Under the pieces are notes generated by a model. It ran no database searches. It worked only from the letters and a program-made list of their open reading frames with translations, and was not told where the DNA came from. This document shows positions 9,094 to 17,642 of a stretch of DNA of 51,909 nucleotides, piece by piece (within the stretch, counting starts at the first letter, position 1; each line of letters opens with the position of its first letter). The stretch is taken from NCBI GenBank assembly GCA_938002085.1, contig CALLAT010000009.1:139450-191358 (forward strand), given 5' to 3'. This stretch comes from an uncultured Pseudanabaenaceae cyanobacterium. GTDB lineage: Bacteria; Cyanobacteriota; Cyanobacteriia; PCC-9006; JAAUQQ01. The translations under genes were made by a program, and so were the position numbers.

Positions 9094-9285
9094 ATGAAAA
9101 AGTTCTACCTCTCAACCCTGCTCACCCTCAGCATCATCTGCGGCAGCACCGCCAGCGCCCTCAGCACCCAGCCCAATGTCACTCCGCAGGACAAAATCTT
9201 GCTGAACATCTGTGCCACCAGTTGGCAACTCCTTGGCAGCACTGCTCTCAGCCTCAGCCTCACCAGCGGTAACCCCCGCCTCTAA
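9094..9285 (+). CDS. Small putative secreted protein
   Basis: 63 residues. MKKFYLSTLLTLSIICGSTASA looks like a cleavable signal peptide, followed by about 40 residues with one Cys (NICATSWQLLG) and a Ser/Leu-rich end. The ribosome site is weak. An overlapping frame at 9078 lacks any protein-like pattern. It lies between the divergent NACHT gene and the duplicated TPR-like genes. Function unknown. It may be a real small exported protein or a remnant. Confidence 0.4.
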   Translation: MKKFYLSTLLTLSIICGSTASALSTQPNVTPQDKILLNICATSWQLLGSTALSLSLTSGNPRL

Positions 9286-9305
9286 CCTCAGCCTCCCGCC
9301 TCAGA

Positions 9306-9370
9306 AAACGGGTGTTTGCTATGTCCCTGGGAGCTTCACCATAAGCTTCTGCTAAACACCCGGTTTCTAG
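9306..9370. repeat. Inverted repeat of the AACACCGGGT family
   Basis: The left arm AAACGGGTGTTT (9306-9317) pairs imperfectly with AAACACCCGGTTT from 9354. The minus-strand loop contains GTGAAGCTCC, close to the GTGAGGCTCC in the loop of the hairpin at 16089-16148. A third partial copy of the right arm, AAACACCTGGTTTCTAG, is at 10583-10599. It lies just after the small secreted-protein gene and may also terminate it. Confidence 0.5.
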
Positions 9371-9417
9371 CCTTGCCCCAGCTCACCACTCAGTTTATAA
9401 ACCTAGTGGAATTACTT

Positions 9418-9513
9418 TATTCTCTGTAAAGAGAATAACAAGACCTCCCCAGAGATGAACCTACAACTTGTCAGTCGGGTTAAGGTCACAACAGCCCCTC
9501 GCCCACCCTTCCC
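9418..9513 (+). promoter_or_regulatory. Leader of TPR-like copy 1 with perfect hairpin
   Basis: TATTCTCT-GTAA-AGAGAATA (9418-9437) is a perfect 8-bp stem with a GNRA-type GTAA tetraloop. The motif TCTCTGTAAAG begins 93 bases before the ATG at 9514, and again exactly 93 bases before the second copy's ATG (9980 to 10073). The hairpin is degraded in copy 2. The role is unknown; it could be a 5' UTR element or an operator. Confidence 0.4.
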
Positions 9514-9780
9514 ATGTCTGTTTCCACAGCCGCCATCAGCACCGTCGACCACTTCTACACCTTCGCCCTAGAAGCTATCCGCCAAGGCAACTACGACTAC
9601 GCCATCCGAAAACTCCGCTTCGGCATTCAGCGGTATCCCCAATACATCAAACTGCATAGCCTGCTCAGCCAAGCCTACTTCGACACTGGCGAACTCGACC
9701 TGGCCCAGAGCCATGCCAACACCGCCTTCAAACTAGACCGCGCTAAGGAATTCACCCCCATCCTCGACGAAGATTTTTAG
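9514..9780 (+). CDS. TPR-like small protein, copy 1, frameshifted at the 3' end
   Basis: The open frame encodes 88 residues. ALEAIRQGNYDYAIRKLRFG, then PQYIKLHSLLSQAYFDTGELDLAQSHANTAFKLD, matches two TPR-type helical hairpins and is clearly paralogous to the 10073 gene. It ends at a TAG reached after a run of five T (9775-9779). Dropping one T continues into GPEPDSRVPR, which matches GPDPNSRIPR of copy 2. A second shift near 9885-9910 restores a frame ending YAIAISIP at a TAA (9937-9939). The full span 9514-9939 is divisible by three. Either a decaying copy or one read by frameshifting. No ribosome site is obvious. Confidence 0.55.
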   Translation: MSVSTAAISTVDHFYTFALEAIRQGNYDYAIRKLRFGIQRYPQYIKLHSLLSQAYFDTGELDLAQSHANTAFKLDRAKEFTPILDEDF

Positions 9781-10072
9781 CGATCGCATCGACAACGAGC
9801 CAGACAACATCGAAGAACTCGACGATGACCGCGATCGCGGCCCAGAACCCGATTCCCGCGTACCCAGATGCCCCAAAGAGCCAAAACCAAACTCCGGCAT
9901 CGCCCTCATACTTACGCGATCGCCATCTCCATTCCCTAAGCTTCTACCCCTGCTGAACGGCACAAGACAAATCTCCCCCTCTCTGTAAAGAAATAGACAA
10001 GCTCTGCCCAGAGGTTAAGTCCCAAAATTAGGACTGGGTAAGGTCTAACCAGCCTCTAGCCCCAACCTAGTC

Positions 10073-10474
10073 ATGTTCGTGCCCACTGGCCCCACAGGTT
10101 CTTCCGCCCAATATTATGATGCTGCCATAGCCGCACTCCGCAAAGGCGACTACCACTACGCCATCACAGAACTGCGCCTCGGCATCCACTGCCATCCCAA
10201 AGAAAGCAAACTCCATAGCCTTATCGGCGTCGCCTATTTCGACCAGCATGAAATGCTCATGGCCCGTGCCCATGCCAACCTCGCGCTCAAGCTCAACAGC
10301 GAAAACAAAGTTGCTCAAATTCTCGACAAAGCCCTAGTTGACTATGGCAATGACGACGATGAGCAGGGTGATGGGCCAGACCCCAATTCCAGAATTCCTC
10401 GCGTACCGGGAGGCCCTTGGGCACCCGCCGGAGCAGCAGTAGACCCCTACGAAGTTGAGATTCCAATTCCCTAA
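10073..10474 (+). CDS. TPR-like small protein, copy 2 (intact)
   Basis: 133 residues. Two TPR-like helical pairs (about 13-80: YDAAIAALRKGDYHYAITELRLG and SKLHSLIGVAYFDQHEMLMARAHANLALKL) are followed by an acidic segment (YGNDDDEQGDG) and a Pro-rich tail ending VEIPIP. There is no signal peptide or membrane segment, so it is probably a cytoplasmic protein-binding adaptor. It is the intact partner of the frameshifted 9514 gene and shares its leader layout. The biological role is not known. Confidence 0.6.
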   Translation: MFVPTGPTGSSAQYYDAAIAALRKGDYHYAITELRLGIHCHPKESKLHSLIGVAYFDQHEMLMARAHANLALKLNSENKVAQILDKALVDYGNDDDEQGDGPDPNSRIPRVPGGPWAPAGAAVDPYEVEIPIP

Positions 10475-10489
10475 CAACAAGACAAATCG

Positions 10490-10522
10490 CCCTCCTCCGG
10501 TAACTCTTCAGGAGAGGGCGAC
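10490..10522. terminator. Imperfect GC-rich hairpin after TPR-like copy 2
   Basis: CGCCCTC at the left pairs with GAGGGCG on the right, with extra CTCC/GGAG pairing across a bulge and a loop of about 12 bases. No T-run follows. It sits 15 bp after the stop codon, between convergent genes. Confidence 0.4.
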
Positions 10523-10608
10523 TCAATTCAGATACCAGATGTTTAGCGAAAGCTCTTCGTGAGAATTTCTAGCAACTGTCGCAAACACCTGGTTTCTAGA
10601 CTTAACGC

Positions 10609-11352
10609 TTACGCAGCCTGCTTACGCTTGCTGATGAACATCCCAGCAACACCCACCAAGCCCAGCATCATTGCAGGCTCAGGCACCTTCTCAGGGTCAA
10701 AGCCCTCAAACCGGTCATCACCCACATGGAAGGAGTGGTTATCAGACTCAAAGCCACCGCCATTAGCCTCAGAAATCACAATGCGGTCAAACAACTCAGC
10801 CGCACTATCTGCATAGAAATGCACATAGCCATTGCCCTCATTATTGTGATAGCTAGAAGTCTGATCAAAACCACCTTCTGCAATAATGCGTGCCGTGTCA
10901 TAAGCCTCAACTAAGGTGTCACCCTTAAAGAAAGAGAACGTGTTGCCATCATCCGCAGCCCCCCAGTTGATGCCAAAGTAGTTCAGGCTTTCCTGCAAAT
11001 CGATTACGACATTGCTGCCCTTGAAAGTCGTCAAGTAATTGGAGTCATTCTTCTCTCCATTTGCACCCACAGGAGCCCATTTATCAGACAGTGTCTTAGC
11101 ACGGCTACCGGTCAAGGAATAGCTCGCAAAACCATCGCTAGGTGCGCCATCATTGAAATCAACAGTGGTTGTGCCTGCAAGGTTAGAAAACTCAGAATAA
11201 GCACCTTGGTTGGTTTCACCATTGGGGCCAGCCATACCGGAGCTCATCTTGAAAGAGAAGGCCTGGGCAGGGTTTACAGAAGCCAAGAGAGTCACTGCGC
11301 TAAAGGCAACAACAGAAGCGGAACGCAGGTTAAAGAGGGAAGAGAGTTGCAT
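10609..11352 (-). CDS. PEP-CTERM sorting-domain protein
   Basis: 247 residues from ATG 11352. The signal peptide is MQLSSLFNLRSASVVAFSAV to NPAQA, and the body is an extracellular beta-rich region. The C-terminal sorting signal has VPEP, a hydrophobic segment (AMMLGLVGVAGMF) and a basic end (SKRKQAA). Such proteins are exported, then processed by an exosortase/archaeosortase-type enzyme at the cell surface, often with exopolysaccharide. No exosortase gene is in the window. An alternative ATG at 11409 has an AAGG ribosome site and would add 19 residues before the signal peptide. The function of the mature domain is unknown. Confidence 0.8.
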   Translation of the reverse strand: MQLSSLFNLRSASVVAFSAVTLLASVNPAQAFSFKMSSGMAGPNGETNQGAYSEFSNLAGTTTVDFNDGAPSDGFASYSLTGSRAKTLSDKWAPVGANGEKNDSNYLTTFKGSNVVIDLQESLNYFGINWGAADDGNTFSFFKGDTLVEAYDTARIIAEGGFDQTSSYHNNEGNGYVHFYADSAAELFDRIVISEANGGGFESDNHSFHVGDDRFEGFDPEKVPEPAMMLGLVGVAGMFISKRKQAA

Positions 11353-11802
11353 GTTTCTAGAGGTTTGAGAGAGTTTTGTGTGGTAGTGATGCGCCGTTAA
11401 TAGAGACATCAATACCTTAATGACTCACTCCAAGAACTCGCCTTAGAATAGCCCCTTCTTGATAGAAACTCGCCTTCTTTAAATACTGAATTTCATCCAC
11501 TATAAAAGCTTTTCTAAATACAAAATAAAATCCTGTATCTCTGCTGAGTTGCCACCTCAAGACCTTGCGTACTCTTGACCGCTATTTCGAATATAAACTT
11601 GAGCTATATAAGCTCCCCTGTATTTGCCCTCAGCCCATGCGCTCTGTATAAGCCGAAAATCGCTGGGCTGGAGCAACCGCTTTGGCCAGCTCAATCCATT
11701 TTTTCACTATGTTTACGCATGATTCCCGTGGGTCTTAGCTTGCGTCAGCTACGGAGATACCAGGTCAGTATCCGTTGAACCCCCTAAAGTTCTGTCTTGG
11801 CT
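11353..11802. other. Intergenic region
   Basis: About 450 bp, AT-rich around 11450-11550 (for example CAAAATAAAATCC), probably carrying the PEP-CTERM gene promoter on the minus strand. The frame at 11575-11778 has no ribosome site or recognisable protein pattern. No repeat or RNA gene was recognised. Confidence 0.35.
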
Positions 11803-12702
11803 TTATTTCTTCTTTTTCTTCTTCTTCTTCTTTCCACCAAAGCCATTGCCGCTGAAGCCATTACTGCCAAAGCCTGTCCCCGGCTCTATTTGGAGTTCCG
11901 GCGGCACCATCAGCGCATCGGATAGGGACGTTGGCGCATCGGCAACGTCATCGCTCATCTCGGCCCCCATGCGCCCCAGCCGCTGAATCTCGGCCAGCTC
12001 CGGTGGAATCTTGGGCTGGAAGTCCGCCTCTTCAAAGTCAGATCGCGCCTTCAATCCCAGATCCACCTGAATCGACGCCCAGGTTCCCGCCATCAGCTCA
12101 TCCACATTGTCCGTGGCATAAGCTTCCTCGATTGCCCCTGCCGCATCCACCGCCTTCAGCTCTACCAGCTCTGCAATCAGCAAGCCATTGATCTCAGGGG
12201 CATTGCGCCGGGCATCGTTGAGCTGGGCCACCATCGCGGCCACACAATCGCCTTGGTCTGCTGGATTGGCCTCGGCGATCGCCCTTAAACAACTCACTGT
12301 CGTCATCCGCCCCCAGGCCTGCTTCGACGACTTACTCAGGTAACTCGCCAACGCCGGAATCACCGCCGCCCCCATCATCCCGAAGACATAGGGAATTTCA
12401 TCCGTCACCCAATCATCGCTCTCATCCCCCAGCAAAGTCAGTAAGGGCTCCGCTGCTTCTATGGCCTTGAGTTGAGCCAACGCGCGCCAGCCATGGACCT
12501 GCCCATACACCTCCACCCACTGGGTCGGCACCTTTTGGCATTCCCGGTCCAGCGCTAGGCGAATCAGCTCCGGCACATGCTCCGCCGTTAAACCCAGCTC
12601 TCCCACATAGTCTGGCCAATGTTTTGGACCGGGCTGCTTCCTCGGCTTAATCACGCCATAGGCCAAAACCTTAGAAACCGGGGGCTGATAGTTGAATCTC
12701 AT
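11803..12702 (-). CDS. HEAT-like (DUF1186-type) protein with poly-lysine tail
   Basis: 299 residues from ATG 12702. The longer frame to 12816 starts with TTG and adds a non-conserved lead. Helical repeats (about 60-215) read HGWRALAQLKAIEAAEPLLTLLG, PYVFGMMGAAVIPALASYL and so on, resembling HEAT or PBS-lyase-like repeats and the DUF1186 group. The last about 25 residues are Gly/Asn/Phe-rich (GFGSNGFSGNGFGG) and end in nine consecutive lysines. The tail could bind nucleic acid or membrane surfaces. That is inference. Confidence 0.65.
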   Translation of the reverse strand: MRFNYQPPVSKVLAYGVIKPRKQPGPKHWPDYVGELGLTAEHVPELIRLALDRECQKVPTQWVEVYGQVHGWRALAQLKAIEAAEPLLTLLGDESDDWVTDEIPYVFGMMGAAVIPALASYLSKSSKQAWGRMTTVSCLRAIAEANPADQGDCVAAMVAQLNDARRNAPEINGLLIAELVELKAVDAAGAIEEAYATDNVDELMAGTWASIQVDLGLKARSDFEEADFQPKIPPELAEIQRLGRMGAEMSDDVADAPTSLSDALMVPPELQIEPGTGFGSNGFSGNGFGGKKKKKKKKK

Positions 12703-12800
12703 AGGGCTTGGTCTCAGGGGCGATCCCTGTCTCCTAAAGGAAACAGAGTTAAGAAAAAAGGTCGGCTGCTTGGCTGTTGAACTCAGGTTGATCAGACAAA

Positions 12801-12838
12801 ACCCCAGCCATCTCAACCTTAGTGGAGACCGCTGGGGT
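12801..12838 (-). terminator. Intrinsic terminator of the 12893-13378 gene
   Basis: ACCCCAGC and GCTGGGGT form a perfect 8-bp stem. Read on the minus strand, the stem is followed by TTTTGTCTG. It lies 55 bp beyond the stop codon of the upstream minus-strand gene. Confidence 0.6.
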
Positions 12839-12892
12839 CACTGCAAATCGCAGTAATTGTTTAGCTGAACGCGGAAGCGTGATCTGCTTGTC

Positions 12893-13378
12893 TTAGTTCG
12901 ACTTCGGATAGTCCACTAGCATGGGACCCTTGGGCAAAAAGCGAGGCCCCAGGTTCTTCTTCTTGCCCAGCTGGCAGAAGCGATCCATTGCCAGGGGCTT
13001 CTTCATGGGCTCCAGCTCCAGCAACTCCCAATAGACCGCCCAGGTATCCTTCGGGCTAATGCTGATTTCTGGGCGGCGCAGCTTATTGCCGGTGTAGCGG
13101 CCCCGGCGGGAATGGGTTGAACCCTTATAAATGGCCTGCCAGGTGATTTCAGGATTCAGCGGTGGCTCCGCAGGATCGGAACCATAGATGAAAACGATTA
13201 CAGCCTTGTCATCGCGCTTTTGCTGCGCCTCACCCAGCACTTCGAATTCATTCGTACCAAAGACAATGGAAGGGTCTGCAATCTCCGCATCGAGCTGGGC
13301 AACGATGGTCTCGCGACTGGCTAGGAGGTACGCCTCGGGGATGGGAGCCAGGATCGCGAAGTCTAAATTTCTGAGCAT
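12893..13378 (-). CDS. Conserved-looking hypothetical protein
   Basis: 161 residues, soluble, with no signal peptide. It begins MLRNLDFAILAPIPEAYLLASRE, has a central IVFIYGSDPAEPPLNPEITWQA, then YKGSTHSRRGRYTGNKLRRPE and a C-terminal GPRFLPKGPMLVDYP. Balanced composition and a following terminator argue that it is real. I recognise no family or catalytic motif. It is transcribed away from the histidine kinase gene in the same direction, 154 bp apart. The promoter is not obvious. Confidence 0.6.
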   Translation of the reverse strand: MLRNLDFAILAPIPEAYLLASRETIVAQLDAEIADPSIVFGTNEFEVLGEAQQKRDDKAVIVFIYGSDPAEPPLNPEITWQAIYKGSTHSRRGRYTGNKLRRPEISISPKDTWAVYWELLELEPMKKPLAMDRFCQLGKKKNLGPRFLPKGPMLVDYPKSN

Positions 13379-13532
13379 TCAACAAAGCCGTAATAGTCGT
13401 ATCTATTCCTAAGCTTCCCAAGGAGAGCGATCGCAGCGCTAGGGTGTAATGCCCCTCTTTTCGGTTTGCAGGACACCACCTGGTTCTAGCGCTCAGATCA
13501 TGGTCCATTAGCCATAATTCGTTTCTGGGCGC

Positions 13533-15866
13533 TTAATGAGTCGGGGTCGTCACCGGGCTGGGAATGGGTAAGAAAATTTTGAAAATGGTGCCTTGGGATA
13601 CCTTGCTGTCCACTTGGATAAAGCCGGCATGCTTTTGGATAATGCCATGGGCCGTGGCTAGCCCTAAGCCTGTACCTTTGCCTGGCTCTTTCGTGGTGAA
13701 GAATGGATCAAAAATGGACTCCATGACCTCTGGTGCGATGCCTATTCCTGTGTCAGCCACTGTGATGGCGAGGTATTGAGCTGCTTTATCAGTCAGGAGG
13801 CTGGGAATCTCTGAGGGTTCCACTGCCGTGACTGCTGCCGTCATCTGTAGCAGTCCCCCCTCGGGCATGGCGTCCTTGGCATTCACACAGAGGTTCATTA
13901 GCACTTGGTGTAGCTGGGTGACATCGCCCAAGATGGCTGGCAGCGGCGCTTGGGGAAGCTCCAAATTGAACTCCAGGTTTTGCTGGAAACTGCTCCCCAT
14001 CATTTGCTGGATCTCTTGGAGCAACGCTTCCACATTCACCAGGGTCTGTTTGCCTTCGGAGCCCCTCGAAAAGGTCAGAATTTGATTGACGAGCTGACGA
14101 CCTCGCTGGGCACTGTGCTCTAAAACGGCGATCGCCTGGTCGCTTTTCTCGTTCGTTTGTTTCAACAAGAGTGGTAGCAGCTGGGCCGAGCTAAGAATCG
14201 GCGTGAAGATGTTGTTTAAGTCATGGGCAATGCCGCTGGCCAGCGTTCCAAGACTCTCCAAACGCTGGGCTCGAAAGAACTGAGTTTCGAGGCGCTTTTT
14301 CTCGGTGATGTCTGTATTCACGGTGAGGATGAACTTGGGCTGCCCGGCGGAGTCGTAGGCCAAGGCCCAACGGCTTTCTACCACGAGCTGTTCGCCAGAT
14401 TTGGTCACTTGGCCGATTTCGCCTCGCCATTCGCCTTGGTGCATCACGGTTTGGAAGGCTTCGGTGAGTTCGAGGGCAGGTTCTTGACCATCTTGATGCG
14501 CGCTAAGTTTTGGATTGAGCAGTGCTGTGGCGTTTTGGGTGCAGGCTTCTGCTTCAGACCAGCCGTACATGTGCTGGGCCCCCTGGTTCCAGAAGAGGAT
14601 TCTGTTCTCTAAATCCCGCACAAAAATAGCATCGGTGGCAATGTTGAGCAGCTCGGCTTGCTCTTGGATTTTGGCGGCGGTGCGCTGACGCTCAACGAGT
14701 TCATTCTGGAGCTGATGGTTGGCAAATTGAAGTTTTTGTCGCTGGTTTCTCAGGGTGTGGACCATGTGGCGTAGGGAACTCGCCAGTCTCGCCAGTTCGT
14801 CTTGTCCCTTGATCTTCGGCATTTTGACCCCGGAGTTTCCGGCTCGGATGAGGTCTGCTGCCGCTGTGAGCTGGACCATGGAGCGAGCGATGCGCCGCAC
14901 GAAGAGCCAGCTGAGGAGAGCCACTAGACTACCCAGGCCAATGCCCCAGGTTAGGACTTGGGCTTGGAGTGATCGCGCCGGTGCTAGGGCCGTCGCCAAG
15001 GGCTGGCGAATTAGTACCGTCCAGCCCAGCCCTGGATAGTCCAAGTAGCCCTGGGTCTTGGCAAATCCCACGGCAAACTTGCCTTCCTGGGGCCAGGGAG
15101 TGACCAAATTGCTGCCGGAGTCCGCTTGTAGCTGCCGAAGCATCTTTTCGGGTAACGTCTCGCCCTGTAACGTTGCTGGACCCAGGAGCACTGTGCCGTC
15201 CTGACTCAGGACTAGGATTTCCACCTGGCTCTGTTCCGATTGGGGACCAATCAACGTATCGGTGACTTCTCTCGCCCAGGCCCAGCTGAGGTGAGAAGCC
15301 AGGACGCCCCGCAGCTTTCCCTGGGGATCGGTGATAGGCGTGGCGACATCTACAAAGCGCAGTGGTTCGTCCGTTTCGTTGGGTAATAGCTTGGCTAGGA
15401 GTAGGGCCTCATGGACGTCTCCCACATAAGGTTTTGACTGACCCACCTGGAACCACTCGCGCTTGCTGGCGTTCTTGCCTTCGAGTAATCCGCCGGTGCT
15501 CGCTAGGACCGTCCCTTTCGTATCGGTCATGCCAATCCAGGCATAGCTGGGGTAGGTGTCCTGCAATTTCTGGAGCAGAAGCCTTTGGCCTGCGATGGAC
15601 TGCTCCGGTTGGCGTAGTGCATCCAGGCTGGATAGGATTTGCAGATCGCGGTAGCGCTCGAACATGCCGCGATCCAGCTTGTCGGCCATCTGAAAGGCCA
15701 GCTCCTCCAAGGATCGATTGGTGGCGGCCTGAAGTTGGGTTTTGCTGATGTTGCCCACCACGGTGCTCAGCAGCAGCGAGAGCAAAAGGACGCCCCCCAC
15801 CGTTCCCAGCATCAAGCGGGCCTTGAGGCTGCGGTTCGGATTGAGATGCTTCCAGCGCTGGTCCAT
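13533..15866 (-). CDS. Membrane sensor histidine kinase (dCache-HAMP-PAS-HisKA-HATPase)
   Basis: 777 residues. TM1 (about 19-39), an extracytoplasmic dCache-like sensor (about 45-295; AWIGMTDTKGTVLASTGG and VDVATPITDPQGKLRGVLASHL), TM2 (303-323), HAMP (324-377), a coiled coil, then PAS (about 402-525). The HisKA domain has the phosphoacceptor His548 in SGIAHDLNN. The ATPase has N-box NLCVNAKDAMP, DTGIGI (705-710), FDPFFTTK and GTGLGLA. There is no receiver domain and no adjacent response regulator, so the partner must be encoded elsewhere. The dCache type suggests a small-molecule ligand. Start chosen at ATG 15866 in front of the first TM. Confidence 0.9.
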   Translation of the reverse strand: MDQRWKHLNPNRSLKARLMLGTVGGVLLLSLLLSTVVGNISKTQLQAATNRSLEELAFQMADKLDRGMFERYRDLQILSSLDALRQPEQSIAGQRLLLQKLQDTYPSYAWIGMTDTKGTVLASTGGLLEGKNASKREWFQVGQSKPYVGDVHEALLLAKLLPNETDEPLRFVDVATPITDPQGKLRGVLASHLSWAWAREVTDTLIGPQSEQSQVEILVLSQDGTVLLGPATLQGETLPEKMLRQLQADSGSNLVTPWPQEGKFAVGFAKTQGYLDYPGLGWTVLIRQPLATALAPARSLQAQVLTWGIGLGSLVALLSWLFVRRIARSMVQLTAAADLIRAGNSGVKMPKIKGQDELARLASSLRHMVHTLRNQRQKLQFANHQLQNELVERQRTAAKIQEQAELLNIATDAIFVRDLENRILFWNQGAQHMYGWSEAEACTQNATALLNPKLSAHQDGQEPALELTEAFQTVMHQGEWRGEIGQVTKSGEQLVVESRWALAYDSAGQPKFILTVNTDITEKKRLETQFFRAQRLESLGTLASGIAHDLNNIFTPILSSAQLLPLLLKQTNEKSDQAIAVLEHSAQRGRQLVNQILTFSRGSEGKQTLVNVEALLQEIQQMMGSSFQQNLEFNLELPQAPLPAILGDVTQLHQVLMNLCVNAKDAMPEGGLLQMTAAVTAVEPSEIPSLLTDKAAQYLAITVADTGIGIAPEVMESIFDPFFTTKEPGKGTGLGLATAHGIIQKHAGFIQVDSKVSQGTIFKIFLPIPSPVTTPTH

Positions 15867-16088
15867 GGGGCTTAAGGCTCGTAAATTCGACTTCGCTCCA
15901 GTCTTTCCAGGAAGCGCAGTCTCGTCAGTTCGAGCCTGTTCTTCGGGAGAATGCCTTTAATCATCCGTGATGATTGCACCAACACCTATGGAATGATGTG
16001 GCGATTTTGGTGGTACTGAAGTACTCAAAAGACTCTGTCTGACCTGCTGGAAGCAATTGTTGCGCAGTCAATTCTATGAAGCTGGAAA

Positions 16089-16148
16089 AACACCGGGTGT
16101 TTGACGCTGCCGGAGCCTCACAGACTCCCTGGTCAAAAACCCGGTGTT
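16089..16148 (-). terminator. Terminator of the pnt operon (AACACCGGGT repeat family)
   Basis: AACACCGGGT (16089-16098) and ACCCGGTGTT (16139-16148) form a perfect 10-bp stem. On the minus strand the stem runs straight into TTTCC, giving a short T-run, 28 bp after the pntB stop. The same arms and loop motif recur at 9306-9370. The rest of 15867-16176 holds no gene. Confidence 0.65.
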
Positions 16149-16176
16149 CAAAACAAGTCAGTTAGGCCAGGACTGA

Positions 16177-17577
16177 CTAGAGCTGCTTCACCTCAGAGAC
16201 CAAATCCGCCACAGCTTCCTTGGCATTGCCAAAGTACATTGCTGTCTTGTCGCGGTAGAACAACTGGTTATCAATGCCCGCATAGCCAGGCTTCATGCTG
16301 CGCTTGATCACGATAGTGTTCTTAGCCTTGTCCACTTCCAGGATGGGCATCCCGTAAATGGGGCTATTGGCATCTTCCTTGGCGTCAGGATTAACCACGT
16401 CGTTAGCACCAATTACGAGGGCAACATCGGTGCGGTCAAACTCACCGTTGATGTCATCCATGTCATAGAGCTGAGAGTAGGGCACGTTCGCCTCAGCCAG
16501 CAGCACATTCATGTGACCGGGCATACGACCTGCAACGGGGTGAATGGCGTACTTCACTTCCACACCACGAGTCGCCAGTTGGTCTGCCAACTCACGCACG
16601 CTGTGTTGCGCTTGAGCAACGGCCATGCCGTAACCGGGAACCACCACCACGGAGCGGGCATAGCCCAACATCATCGCACCGGTTTCAGCATCCACTTGGC
16701 GATAGCTCTTCTCAGTGCCATCCGCAGCAACGCCACCACTGCCCGTTGCCCCACCACCAAAGGCAGAGAACAAGACATTGGTCAGGGTGCGGTTCATGCC
16801 TTTGCACATGATTACCGTCAGGATGATGCCTGAAGCCCCGACCAAGGCACCCGCCACAATCAGGATATTGTTCATCACCACGAAGCCCGCTGCACTAGCC
16901 GCCAAGCCAGACAGGGAGTTAAGCAGCGAAATCACAACGGGCATGTCGCCACCGCCAATGGGCAGCACGAGGAACAGGCCCAGAATCAAAGAGATTCCGG
17001 TAATGACCAAGAAGATGTTGCTGCTGGGAGCGATTAAGAGGCCCACGGACCCGGCCAAAAATAAGCCGAGCAAGAAGATGTTGATCAGCTTTTGTCCAGG
17101 CAGGGACATGGGCTTTCCGCCAATCAAGCCCTGGAGCTTGGCGAAGGCGACGAAGCTACCGGTGAAGGTGATGCCACCAATCAAGCTGCCCAGAATTGCG
17201 GTAACCGTTGCTGGGATGGGGACACCGTCACCCGCCAGGAGTAAGCGGTAGAATTCAGCGATCGCCACCAAGGCCGATGCTGCACCCCCCAAGCCATTGA
17301 GCAGACCCACCATCTGGGGCATCTGCGTCATCTCAACCTTTTTGGCCGCGATGAAACCAATGATTGAGCCCAGGGCGATCGCCCCAAGAATCATTGGATA
17401 GTTGACCACCCCTGCATCAAGCAGGGTGGCAACAACGGCAATTAACATCCCCACAGAAGCCCAGGTATTACCCTGACGCGCCGTGGCGGGAGAACCCAGC
17501 TTTTTGAGCCCCAGGAAAAACAGACCCGTGGCGACGATATAGCTGAGTTGAATTGTGGAAGGAAGAAAGTTTTCCAT
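16177..17577 (-). CDS. pntB: NAD(P) transhydrogenase subunit beta
   Basis: 466 residues. About the first 270 are hydrophobic segments forming the proton-channel part (domain II). The remainder is the NADP(H)-binding domain III with GYGMAVAQAQ, HPVAGRMPGHMNVLL, GANDVVNPDA and KRSMKPGYAG. The enzyme couples hydride transfer between NADH and NADP+ to proton movement across the cytoplasmic or thylakoid membrane, supplying NADPH. Last gene of a three-gene operon, 65 bp after pntAB and followed by a hairpin terminator. Length and motifs are normal. Confidence 0.97.
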   Translation of the reverse strand: MENFLPSTIQLSYIVATGLFFLGLKKLGSPATARQGNTWASVGMLIAVVATLLDAGVVNYPMILGAIALGSIIGFIAAKKVEMTQMPQMVGLLNGLGGAASALVAIAEFYRLLLAGDGVPIPATVTAILGSLIGGITFTGSFVAFAKLQGLIGGKPMSLPGQKLINIFLLGLFLAGSVGLLIAPSSNIFLVITGISLILGLFLVLPIGGGDMPVVISLLNSLSGLAASAAGFVVMNNILIVAGALVGASGIILTVIMCKGMNRTLTNVLFSAFGGGATGSGGVAADGTEKSYRQVDAETGAMMLGYARSVVVVPGYGMAVAQAQHSVRELADQLATRGVEVKYAIHPVAGRMPGHMNVLLAEANVPYSQLYDMDDINGEFDRTDVALVIGANDVVNPDAKEDANSPIYGMPILEVDKAKNTIVIKRSMKPGYAGIDNQLFYRDKTAMYFGNAKEAVADLVSEVKQL

Positions 17578-17642
17578 TAGGGTTCTTGAAGTGAAGCGAG
17601 CAGATACAAAAGTGAAGGCCAGAAGATGAAGTCTGGCAGACC

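Larger units (their letters stand above)
9418..10490 (+). repeat. Tandem gene duplication, 559-bp offset
   Basis: Unit 1 runs from about 9418 to 9976 and unit 2 from about 9977 to 10490. Leaders, start codons and 5' coding regions align with a constant 559-bp offset. Both units end with ACAAGACAAATC (9962 and 10477). Copy 2 is shorter within the coding part. The pair shows substantial divergence, so the duplication is not very recent. Confidence 0.7.

Noticed and set aside
9468..9659. 63-codon frame overlapping TPR-like copy 1
   Set aside because: It is a shifted reading of the duplicated gene, rich in His/Arg/Pro as expected for a shadow frame.
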